Positions 24,800-35,170 of a stretch of 64,000 nucleotides of DNA are shown in pieces; positions within the stretch are counted from its first letter, which is position 1, and each line of letters begins with the position of its first letter. This DNA comes from Sarcophilus harrisii. Its lineage: Eukaryota; Chordata; Mammalia; Dasyuromorphia; Dasyuridae. The notes under the pieces were generated by a model. It worked only from the letters and a program-made list of their open reading frames with translations, made no database searches and was not told where the DNA came from. The translations under genes and the position numbers were made by a program. The DNA lies in contig NC_045428.1 of assembly GCF_902635505.1 (NCBI RefSeq), forward strand, positions 220,294,607 through 220,358,606, given 5' to 3'.

Positions 24800-25110
24800 C
24801 AGACCATTGACTTTGTTTCTAGCATGGCCCTTACAGCCATCATTTAGGGAAGCAATCTTGTGGAGATTCCTCATTCCCACCACCAGCAACATTAATGGCC
24901 TACCAACTTCTAGCAACAAACTTACTAGTCTAAAAAAAGCCCTGAAAATTAAGTGTTTTCCCCAAAATACCTCTACTCCCCCCCATCTGTAGGATTCTAC
25001 AGTAAGCCCACTCCAGGAAAGTAACCCTCATGAAGAGATGACCTGGCAACTTGCAATTGCTGCAGCCTCTCCTTTCATAGATAGCATCCACACTACTGAA
25101 GATCCACCAC
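24800..25110 (+). repeat. Relative of the 5.4-6.1 kb block
   Basis: CCCACAGACCATTGACTTTG, then AGCCATCATTTAGGGAAGCA and CCACCACCAGCAACATTAAT; shares motif order with 5,680-6,050. Nature unknown. Confidence 0.4.
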
Positions 25111-26090
25111 CTTAGGCTAGTCAAATAGCTCAACATTAGACAGTGATGCAGTTTGATCAATGGAAATGAACTCAAGAAGATGTATATATAACTCAATATT
25201 TCCTTGAAAGTAATTAATACATTGAGGCAATAGTGTCAATGGCTTCCTATTTGTTAATTGCAAGATGAATGGGAAAAGTAATGGCAACATATTCTTAATA
25301 AGCAAGAAAAGAAAAATTAATGTTTTGAATGGCTGAAGTCACCATTGTGTCATTTAGGAAACATTACAGGACTAGACAGTAATGTTAGAAGGTATATGTC
25401 TTATTTATGAAGGTGTATGATGGCCTCTAGTGGTGTGTATATGAAAACTACACAATTATATAATGTAAAATACTGCTCCCTAGCTAAACATTTATTCTTT
25501 CTTGTTACCATTTTTGTAAAGGGTGTCTCCTTTGTCTTTTGGATGCCTCACTAAAGTTGGCAGATTTTTAAATGAAAATGTCACTTTTCATCAGCATGAA
25601 AAAGCTATATACTACAAAAAGGAATGTTAGGGGAAATAATCTGAGTCATTTTCATATTTGTTGAGGTTTTTCTAATAAAATGATTATATAAGGGACTGAT
25701 ATTTTAGAAATACATCATAATGATGATGTCCATTAATGGACCAGTAATAAGAAGGCAAAATAAAATCCTAAATTATGCTTAAAAGGCAAAATATTAGCAG
25801 CAATTTTCCTTCAAAAGAGGTTCACTGAAAAAGCAAATTCAGAAAGTTGTTTAAAATTCAGAGTACTTCATATATAGGAAATGTTAGGTACATTTTCATA
25901 CAAGATTTCTTAATTTCATCAAATGTATTTCAAACCATACCCCTATAAGAAGCCCAGGTCTTCCCAATCATAAAAAATTTCCCCTGCCACCCTTTCCAGT
26001 TGTCATTCTATTTCTCTCCTTTTTATTTAAGTTCTTAGGGAAAGATGTAAGGTGATTGACCAGGTAAATGCCTGATCAATTTAATAAGTT
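25110..26090. other. Intergenic, no gene seen
   Basis: AT-rich, no identifiable repeat or gene. Confidence 0.6.
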
Positions 26091-26094
26091 GAAA

Positions 26095-26338
26095 GGATAA
26101 TTTTACTCATGATGAAAAATGCTATCCACTTCCAGAGGATGAACTCTGAAGCATAGATTGAAGCATATTTATTTTCACTTTCTTGATTTTTTTGTCTTTT
26201 TTTTTTGCAACATTAATACAGAAATATGTTTTATATGACTTCACATGTATACATATTGTTTACCTTCTCAGAAGATGGGAAAGTGTTGGGAGGCAAGGAG
26301 AGAACATGGAATTGAAAATTTTTTAATGAATATTTAAA
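26095..26338 (+). mobile_element. Old L1 3' UTR fragment
   Basis: Matches the order of L1 3' UTR landmarks (ATGCTATCCACTTCCAGAG, T-rich block, GAAATATGTTTTATATGACT, CTTCTCAGAAGATGGGAAAG). Confidence 0.65.
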
Positions 26339-26339
26339 A

Positions 26340-27305
26340 AGGGGGGAGGAAAAGACCTTACATAGAAATAAAACTATGCCCTGGCATATTGCTGAGAGGA
26401 CATTGGAGGTTTAGGATTGCCTTCAAGATGTTTGATAACTGGGAGTCAAGGGATAAAGGACTTTTGTTGATTGAGCAGTCCTTTCACCATATGCTATTTA
26501 AAAATGAGCTATGAAACAGTTCTGACCTTTTTATGTGCTTTTCTCTCCCTCTCCTTCTTGTCCTTCCAAATTGTAGTACAGCAAGAGAAAAAGGGAAAGA
26601 TATTTCTATCCTGACCCTCAGGAATAGAAAATGGCAATCTGCAGGAGAAATACATGGTGATCCTTTTGTGCTTACGCAGGTGCCCTTAGTTTCTGGATTT
26701 TCAGCTTCTTGCGTCTTTTGCCTTATTTCTTTTTTTCCAGAGAACAGTTTAAAAACTAAAGTTCCTTAGAATGGTCTTTCAGTAGCAACTGGAACATTGA
26801 TGGCGTTCCTATAGAAGCATATGTTATCAGCGGACATTTGATTGCATGTGGCCTAAGAGACTAAAGCAGACTTCTTTAGACTTAGGAGTCACCTTATCTT
26901 CAATCCCAAATTTGAGAATTCCTAAGTTTAATCATTTGGCACTACCCTATTACAAAGAGGCAATTTTCCTTAATAATAGTGAATTCACTCTTAGTGAAAC
27001 CTGATAAAAAAGAATTACTCTGAAGCTGAAATGCCAAATTCATAAGACAGTGGAGACAAGATCTTGACCTTGTTAAGCTCCCTTTTACTATGGTTTGCTC
27101 AGATAGCATACCTGAGACTTGACAATTGTTTGCTCAAAAAACATGTTGTTACCTTTGAGAGAAGGTGATCTTAGTGAGTTTTGTGGATTATTTTGGTACT
27201 TCATGTTTCTCTATTTTTTTAGAGACAGTCCTGAGTCTTTGGTATCTTGTGCATTTTCTGAGATAATGAAATAAAGACTTTCCCATACCCAATACCCATA
27301 TAATA
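26340..27305. other. Intergenic, no gene seen
   Basis: A 78-codon frame at 26,533-26,769 has no known domain. Confidence 0.5.
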
Positions 27306-27309
27306 AATT

Positions 27310-27708
27310 GAGTATCTGTAAAAGGGTGAGAATTCCACATGTACAAAACTGTTTGTAGCAGCTCTATTTATGTGGCAAGGAATTGTAAATTGAGTGGATT
27401 CTCATCAATTAGGAAATGGATGAATAAATTAACATATGTTAATGTAATGGAATATTATTGCTCTATAAGAAATGATGAGCAGGCTGGTTTCAGAAAAGCC
27501 TTCAAAGACTTACATGAATGAAGTAAGCAGAACTAGAAGATTGTATACAGTAAAAGGAAGATTATGAGATGATCAACTATGATAGACTTATCTCTTCTCA
27601 GCAATGTGGTGATCCAAGACAATTCCAATAGACTTGGGGAGGAAAATGCTATCCACATCCAGAGATAGAACTATAAAGACTGAATGCAGATCAAAGCATA
27701 GTATGTTC

Positions 27709-27753
<45 letters not shown>

Positions 27754-27830
27754 CTTTCTCTTGAGTTTCCCCTGCTGTTCTGATTTTTCTTTCACAACAT
27801 GACTAACATGAAAATATTAGGTTAAATTAG
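27310..27830 (+). mobile_element. Old L1 3' end with an expanded T tract
   Basis: From the ORF2 end (GTAATGGAATATTATTGCTC) into the 3' UTR (TGCTATCCACATCCAGAGAT, GATTTTTCTTTCACAACATG). The normal T-rich block inside this 3' UTR is expanded to 43 T at 27,711-27,753. Confidence 0.75.
27711..27753 (+). repeat. Poly-T tract, 43 nt
   Basis: Uninterrupted run of T within an L1 3' UTR, not at an insertion end. Confidence 0.95.
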
Positions 27831-28249
27831 CTTAAAATGATTATACATGGAGGGAGCTAGATGGCACAGTAGTTAGAGCATGAATAAAAGGGTATAGAGG
27901 GGTCAAAGAGGATGAAAACTAGTGGGGGGAAAAGTCATTGAGCTTGTCAATTAAGTCATGAGTGAATTTAGAGAACAATTTCAGGAGTAGGGATGACTAA
28001 AAATCAATTGTCAAACTTTAAAAAAAGAATGTTTTTTTTTTTTTTTTCTGTACCCTGAATTCATCACTTTGCTGTGATGAAACAGATAAAATGCTTCATC
28101 ACAGACTTCTGGAAATATGATTAGTTATTGCTTTGAACAGAGATCTTAAGTCTTTCAACACTGTTTTCTTTTATAGTGTTGTTGTACTTGTGTAAATTGC
28201 ATTCTTGTGGAACATTATTCTTTAATGCCCCTATCTCATCTTTTAAAAT

Positions 28250-28930
28250 ATTGTAGTCCAAGCTCTCTGATACTCTTTAGTAGATGCTGCTGTGTCTTAC
28301 ATGATTCTAACTTTGGTTCTTTGATATTTCAACTCCTTTCAGGATGCTTGAAGTAGTAGGTGTTTGGAAGAGGGATTGATCTAAAAGCTTTAGATTTTGG
28401 CTGTGACATTCTGGGACATTTCCTTATAGTTTTTTTTAGGCGGTGATTAGTGCTATTTTTCTATCTTTATTTTGCCCTGGACAATTAAGGCTGGACAGTT
28501 GATTTATGATTTCTTGAAATACAAAATTCAGATTTTTTTTTAAAGAAATCATGGCTTTCCAGAGTCTTAAAATTTAAGTTTTAATACTTTAAAATATTTT
28601 TTCTTGTTTTCCAGGTCAGTTGTTTTTAATATGAGATATTTCATTTTCTTCTATTTTTTCAACCTTTTCATTTCTTTTTTTTCTGTCTCATGGAGTGAGT
28701 CATTGATTTTTCTTTGATCTAATTTTCAAGGAGTTTATTACTCTGGTAAAGTTTATTACTTTCTCTTTCTTGAGAGTTTTAAAAAATATTTTTCTTTTTA
28801 ATATTAAATTATTAATTTATATATAAATTTTAATATAAATATTAAATTAAATTATATAATTTTTGTGGAAAATTGATTTTTGTCAGAGTCTATGATTAAG
28901 GTTGTTTTGCTGTTATTCTTCCTTTCTAAT
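28250..28930 (-). mobile_element. Probable L1 5'/ORF1 region, minus strand
   Basis: T-rich sequence with CCAGGTCAGTTGTTTTTAAT, ATATTTCATTTTCTTCT and TAATTTTCAAGGAGTTTATT, which read in reverse like marsupial L1 ORF1. It is heavily decayed and lacks an L1 3' end. Confidence 0.45.
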
Positions 28931-28968
28931 TTGGATTTGGGGCCGACATCAAATTTATAATAATTCTT

Positions 28969-29005
28969 TATACTATGTGTGCCTTCTTTAGGCACACATA
29001 GTATA
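28969..29005. repeat. Perfect 16-bp hairpin
   Basis: TATACTATGTGTGCCT, loop TCTTT, AGGCACACATAGTATA. It lies in AT-rich sequence after an L1-like region. Confidence 0.95.
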
Positions 29006-29187
29006 GTTTAGTTCAATTTAGTTTTGATTTGGGTGACCTGAATGCTACTAATTTGGAGCATTGGATTTTCAGGGTTTTCTATAGTATCTCAAGACACAGT
29101 GCTACTGAACTCAGAATCGTAGAGTGTGTCAAAACCAGAAAATTAATGACCAAAGAGTCACAGAAGTTATGCAAAAATTGTTTTTTT

Positions 29188-29316
29188 TTATTTTTTTTAA
29201 TAGCTTTTTATTGACAGAACCCATGCCAGGGTAATTTTTTACAACATTATCCCTTGCACTCCCTTCTGTTCCGATTTTTCCCCTCCCTCCCTCCACCCCC
29301 TTCCCCAGAGGGCAAG
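29188..29316 (-). mobile_element. Short L1 3' end fragment
   Basis: TTTAATAGCTTTTTATTGAC, then CCATGCCAGGGTAATTT and a C-rich block. CAAAAATT repeats at both ends (about 29,173 and 29,319). Same 3' variant as the inner L1 at 44,827-45,485. Confidence 0.85.
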
Positions 29317-29335
29317 CACAAAAATTATTAATTCT

Positions 29336-29795
29336 GAGATTACCCAAGAGCTCACAAAGGTTAAACTCTGAAAAACAAGATAAAACCAAATAACTAACAG
29401 AGACTAAAAGCAAGAAGCATTGTTTATTCCATTGGAGGAGGGAAACTAGACATATGTGCCAGGGTCTCCTATAGAAGGAGACCCAAAGCAGAAAGGCAAA
29501 ACCTTAATATGCATAGGTGGGGTTATACAGTTAACCAACTAGTGAGGTATATTTGCACCAATAAGGGATAACAGCAACAATGAGGCAAGTTTGATTCATA
29601 GCAGGGTTTCATGACTGGGAATATGGTTCCTACTGCAGCTTGCTGAGCTCAGGGACCAGTTGGAGCTGATATAGCCCAATTCTGTGATGCAGCTGTAACA
29701 GTTTATTCATAGAGTGAGCCAAAGGATTGCTGTTATGCCAAGGTCAGGACACAACTTGATTGCTGGGCCTTAACTCTGGAAAACAAAGTGTCCCC
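29336..29795 (-). repeat. Possible LTR, minus strand
   Basis: A 460-bp block, more GC-rich than its flanks, with AGCATTGTTTATTCC, the complement of an AATAAA region, near its left end. It begins directly after an L1 fragment. No partner was found, so it could be another repeat class. Confidence 0.35.
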
Positions 29796-30274
29796 TAATA
29801 GTAAAAAAAGAGGAGTGAAAAGAAAGAGATGGTTTAGGCATGGGGATCCTGATAGGTGTTCTAGTGGATGCCCTACTAGCAGGACAATGTCCTTGGTACC
29901 TTCCAAGATCTATTTTGTGGGTTTCCAATCATTTTTGGCATTTTCTAGGGGAGCCTTCTACTCACGCTACATCTGAATATGGAGCCTAGTTTGCTACATG
30001 TATCTTTGGCACATCTCTGGTCATGCTGAGAGACTGATGGCTTGTTGACCTTCACTGGAGCTGTTCTAGCTGGTAGTATCACTTCCTATTGCCAATAGTC
30101 TTCTAGTTAACTTTTTGTTCAGTCCTCGGGTAGAAGAAGTCACTTTGTTTCAATAAATTTATTGATCATTATTTGGTCTGGTACAATTTGTTGGGTTTTG
30201 TGGAGTAAATATGTGGGAATTGAGCTGACTGTTTCTATTAGGCAGCTTTTGGGGTTAGAAGCTCTTTCCCATAT

Positions 30275-31312
30275 TTGCAATACAGATTTTGGGTTAGTGT
30301 CCTACTTCAGTGATTGTCCTTTCTCTCTTCCTTTCTGGGTTTTCATTTTGCTCAGTTCACCAAGATTTTGGCTTTTATTCTTTTCTTTCTCTACAATCTC
30401 TCCCTTGAGGCAATCTTTTTTATTCCTTTAGCTTTAACTACTCGTTTTATGCAGATGACATCCAAATCTTTATCTTCAGCCCTAATCTCTTTATAACACA
30501 AAATCATATATATAAATGCCTTCAAGATGTTTGCTCCATATGAATGTTAAAAACTATCTTTGCATGTATTTGGAAAAATAAAAAGCTATTATATATTTTA
30601 AAAGTTTGTACCATAATGTCCCATCAGTATAGAACATTTTGGAAACTGAATTTAACTTTCCTCCTAAACCTGTTTTCCTTCTGATTTCACTATTTCTGTC
30701 TACACCTTTTACTCCATATTTCACATTTTTTAATTTTCAAGCTCTTTGCTCCCTTTCCCTATTCCTCTTATCGATCCTACATAAGATACATCTTTTGCCT
30801 TTATCTCCTTTTCTCTATTCTCACTAGCACCATCATAGTATAGGCCCCACCTAAACTACTCCAATAATCTCCTATCAGGTTTTCCTGACCCTTATTACTC
30901 CTTCTTACAATTTATTAATATGATTAACTAGGGATTTTCTCCTCTTCCCAGCCCTAGCAGCTATTGCTTTATTTACACAAGATATTGTGTCTTGACTCCT
31001 ACTGAAAATAACTTATAGCTTTGTCACACTATAACCTAAAGGGCTTAATAATTTTTGGGCAAAGACAAGGCTACTTACATGACTTGGATGAGTAGAGAAT
31101 TAACAATTCCTTCTGGCAAGATGGTAAAATCTTAGGCTTTAGTGCTTTTCCTATAGTTGAACCCTCCAAAATGTATCATCTATTCTTATTTGAACATGAG
31201 CTTCTTGAGAGCAAGGACTGATTGTCTTGTTTTTCTATTTGTTCCCTGTGCTTAGCATAAGGCTTCATATATATTAAGCACTTTATAGGTATTTTTATGT
31301 TCCATCCTGGCT
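30275..31312 (+). mobile_element. L2 LINE, reverse-transcriptase end to 3' end
   Basis: At 30,436 TATGCAGATGACATCCAAAT codes for YADDIQ, the L2 active site, followed by SPNL-type residues. It continues through the pyrimidine-rich L2 3' half to the terminal GAGCTTCTTGAGAGCAAGGA, then CTTAGCATAAGGCTTC. An L1 tail lies inside it. Confidence 0.8.
30535..30603 (+). mobile_element. L1 tail in an L2 element
   Basis: GAATGTTAAAAACTATCTTT then GGAAAAATAAAAAGCTATTA is the L1 3' terminus; L2 sequence resumes after about 30,610. Confidence 0.75.
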
Positions 31313-31314
31313 TT

Positions 31315-31856
31315 TGCACAGATCTGGTTATTTCATCATCTTTTTACTCAAAATCTTTGGTAATTCCCAATTATAGTAGAAGTAACCTACTAAAGTACAA
31401 TTCCTACCATTTAAAATCCTCTACACTCTAGAGTGTACTATTAAATATCTCATATTTTTCACATGTATACACTTTATTCTCCAGTCAATCAAGACTAGTC
31501 CCTGTCCCTGGACTTCCACTTTCCCACAACTCGGTGTCAGTTCATGATGATTCCTATCCCTGAAATGACCTTATTTCTTATTATTTGATGAATTGTCATT
31601 CACCTTTTAAAATTAAATTTAGATTCTATCTCTCATGAAACTTTCCCTGTTCTCTTCTTCTTTGGAACTCATAATATTTTGTCTTCTCTAATATTTATCA
31701 TGTAACACTGTATAGTAATAGTATTATATATCTATAGGGTTTCCCTTACTAGCTTATAAGTTTCATGAGAACAGAGATTGGGTGTTAATTAAACTGTGTC
31801 AGAGTGCTTTACACACAGTAAGAAGTTAATAAATATTTGTTGAATGAATGAATATG
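31315..31856 (+). mobile_element. Second L2 3' end
   Basis: Ends with AAGTTTCATGAGAACAGAGA, then AATAAATATTTGTTGAATGA, the usual L2 3' terminus. It follows directly after the previous L2 and has the same orientation. Confidence 0.75.
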
Positions 31857-31859
31857 CTA

Positions 31860-33084
31860 CTCGACATAAAATTTTAATTTGTTAATCAGGTCCCACTTGT
31901 GCAATGTAGATTATTTTTCTGTCTAGGATCTATTTCTCTGATTAAAAAAGCAAAGCTAAAGAAGTTTAATGTATTATTTTAATTGGATACTTAATGAAAA
32001 TCAAGCTGCTTCATCTGATTAAATGACTTAATTTGGAAGCATAAATCCATTTTATATTACCCAAAATGACAAAATCACAGAAAAGCATCCATCTAGATTT
32101 CAAATTCCAATCCAAAGCTCTATTCTTTTTTATTTTTCTAGTAGATACTTCCAGGATGTCAGGTCTTTATAAAATTTTTATTATTATTCTGATCTTTACA
32201 AATGAGATTATATGCATAATAAATTCAGTACATTAGTTTAAAAATACAGTTCTACTTGTCTGATTCCTTTTGAATTTCCTTCAATTTTCTTCTGTGCATT
32301 TAATACAAATTCTTCCTTGACCCTATTATCATTCTTTTTTTCTTTTTAAAAAATCACTATTATTAATCTCCCTTTCAGTTCCCCAAAATACTGAACAGTC
32401 CACCCTTTGCCAAAAACAAAAACAAACAAACAAACAAACAAACAAAAAAAAAACCCTTCCCTTGTAAAAAAAAAAAAAAATAAGTATAGCCTAGAAAAGC
32501 AAATCTGGTCATTGGACATGTATCCAGCTCTAGAACATCATTTCCCTCATGATAGGTAGAGAGCATGTTTCATCATTGCTTCCCAAGCCTTGGTTTTCAT
32601 GATTTGGGTTCTTAATTCTTTTAAGGATATTTTTCTTTACAATGCCATAGTCAGTGTATAAATTTTTCTTATTGCTGCATCAATTCATACAAGTATTCCA
32701 AGATTTTATAAAAATAAGCATAGAACATATAAAATAACTTAGAATATACCTCCCATATACATCCAGGAATTATACTTATTCCCCCTTCTGCCAAGTCTCT
32801 ACTAATTTTTTTGAGGCATAAATCCTGTAAATGTCATGCTGTAGAAGCAAAAGAAAATGTGACTCAACTAGCTGAGAGAATGCTAAGCACAACATTTTAT
32901 ACAATTCTGAAAGTTGTAAGAGACCTATTGGAGGACACACGTTGGAGGACTTTGACTCAAATAACATTACACCATAAACAAATTTGAGAAGAGGAGAGAT
33001 ATTTCACAACTATAGATAGAAGAAGAGTTCTTGATAAAAGAATGGACAAGATCATAGGACCGAAAAGACAATTTTGATTAAATA
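31860..33084. other. Intergenic, no gene seen
   Basis: AT-rich with A-rich tracts at 32,422-32,482; otherwise nothing recognised. Confidence 0.6.
32422..32482 (+). repeat. (AAAC)n and poly-A low-complexity tract
   Basis: AACAAACAAACAAACAAAC followed by an A run, then a second run of 17 A at about 32,466. Confidence 0.9.
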
Positions 33085-33132
33085 AAATTTTAAAATATTT
33101 TAATAGTATTTTATTTTTTCCCAATTACACAT

Positions 33133-34316
33133 GTTGAGGTGTGAGAATTGAGGGTAAGAGATCCCCTCTAGTGGCAGATTCTTTGTGACAGAATTCATAA
33201 ACCCCAAGTTTATGGCAAAAGGGGATTTAGTTGCACTAAGAAGACAGCTTTCTTAGTGGGCAAAGAATCCTGTTAGGATAATTTTTCAAATGGCTGGGCA
33301 TACAGCATTAGATATATTGGGGATGCTTTGATCTTTGCCCCCAGCCAGGGGCCAATATCCAGATGAACCTGAGACTGATTTTCAATTCAATTCAAAATTA
33401 AATGAGATTACTTATCATGGGAGTTTCCTTATGGGTAGGAAGATGTGCCCCTCCCAGAGGTCTGGAGGGTTGAGACCCTGAATCACCTTCCCCCAAAGAT
33501 TCCTTTCATAACCTCCCCCCACAGATTAAAAGGGACACAATTTATATCACAAAGCCAATTTTTGAAAAAAGATTTTTATTTCCATATTTTCTTATTCTTT
33601 CCCTATCAATTTGATAAGGGTTATATATGTGTATTAATTTAGTTTTTTTTTTTCAATTTTTAAAAAAAGTTTTGCACTAGTGAAATAAATGTAGTTCAAA
33701 TTAGAAGGGAAATAACTTTTTCAAAAAAAAAATTTATTTCCCCCCGTTTTGGATGGGCATTTGTTTGGTTTCCACAAGTTGTGAGGGTTGAATTGGAGAA
33801 AAGGAACTGAAATTGGGAGGATTGAAACCCACAGGAACATCTGAGAGAGGTCATCTCCCCCAAAAGAAAGTAAGTTCCTTAGGGACAGGATTTGGGTTTT
33901 GTAATCAGGGATGGTAGCCGGAGAATTGAAAAGAATTTTTTGTTCTTTGCCTCTCTCCTTTCCACTGTTATTTTCCTCTTCAAGAATGGAAGCTCTTTGG
34001 GGGCAGGGATTAGATTGAGTGGGAAACACTTTGCCTTGTTAAGCATTTGATAGCTTCAGGCTTTCTTACCTCACATTTTTAGATATTTAAACATTGTTTA
34101 GAAACACCAGCCAATAGGGAAAGGAGTTAGGGGGTTGGGGAGGAGAACTCACTCTGAAGAATAAAAAGGGATTTCCCCTCACTTGTGTATGTCTTTCTCT
34201 CAAACCACACTTTGTGTTTCATAGACTGTGCACCTTTCTCAAGAGAAAGAAATAAACTTTTTCCTGCACTTATACTCGAACTCTTGATTATGTTAGTTGT
34301 CATTACTGTCCCACAC
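33133..34316. mobile_element. LTR-like insertion in the L1
   Basis: About 1.2 kb between two L1 pieces, with ACATG-type sequence at both junctions (short target duplication). The right end looks like a plus-strand LTR end: AATAAAAAGGG, AAAGAAATAAAC, then CCCACACAC. The left 350 bp resembles the repeats at 43,710 and 44,010 in the other orientation. It could be two LTRs joined or one unusual LTR. Confidence 0.5.
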
Positions 34317-34590
34317 ACATGTAAAAACTAATTTTTTGGTTAGTTATACATATACAGTTTTTTTTTTTTTTTTACATATTTCCTTATGAATCATGTTGGA
34401 GGAGAAAAATCAGAACAAAAAGGAAAAACCATGAGAGAAAAAAACAAAAAAGAAAAAAAGATACTGAACATAGTATGTATTGATTTACTATCAGTCTCCA
34501 ATTTGGATGGTTTTTTTCATCCAAAGTTTATTGGGGTTGCCTTGGACCACTGGACTCCTGAGAAGAACCAAGTCTGTCAGAGTTCACTAT

Positions 34591-35170
34591 TGTGAGGGAT
34601 GTAGAAGACCCTTACCCAAAATGACTACTCAGAGATCACTCAGTAGAAGGCAGAAAAGTTGTTTATTAAAAACCTCCGGAGGATGAGCCGTCCCATCACA
34701 AGATAAGAAAGAGAAAGCTTGCAGTAGGAAGGCTAAAGAAGTAGTAAAGATACATAGCTTTTATACATTTTATTTTTTTTATTTTTATACATTTTATATA
34801 TTACATCACAAGTAAGACAGCATTGAGAAAGGGAAGGAGAGACATCTAATTGGTTGTTGCTATTTGGAGAGATTGGAATGGAAGGTTTCTGTTTCCCTGA
34901 AATCTCTTGATTTCAGGGAAACAGAAAGTCAGTCCTTCAGGCTTAATCAAGCAGACAGTGGTCCAGCTACTAGACTAAATATCGATAAATGTCAAATACC
35001 AATAAATGTCATCAGCTCAGGTTAAGTAAATATGTTTCTAGCTGGCCAAGGCTCAAGTAGATATGAGCCTGCACATATTACACAGTTCATAGGGGAAACA
35101 CAGAAATAATAAAATACAGAAAAAGAATTCATACATCCCCGTAAGTTCTTCACCTTATCTATTCCCCACA
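34591..35170 (-). repeat. 3' LTR of the ERV-type element
   Basis: 580 bp; read on the minus strand it begins TGTGGGGAATAG and ends CCCTCACA, with AATAAA in R and a TATA-like TATAAAAGC. It differs from its partner mainly by two short internal additions. It holds a 19-bp perfect hairpin at 34,886-34,927. Confidence 0.9.
34886..34927. repeat. 19-bp perfect inverted repeat in LTR U3
   Basis: The arms TTTCTGTTTCCCTGAAATC and GATTTCAGGGAAACAGAAA flank the loop TCTT. The same structure, nearly perfect, is at 40,336-40,377 in the other LTR, so it was part of the inserted element. Confidence 0.9.

Noticed and set aside
26540-26690. Possible isolated exon: pyrimidine tract, AG, short frame, then CAG|GT
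   Set aside because: No partner exon, no recognisable protein, and such combinations are common by chance.
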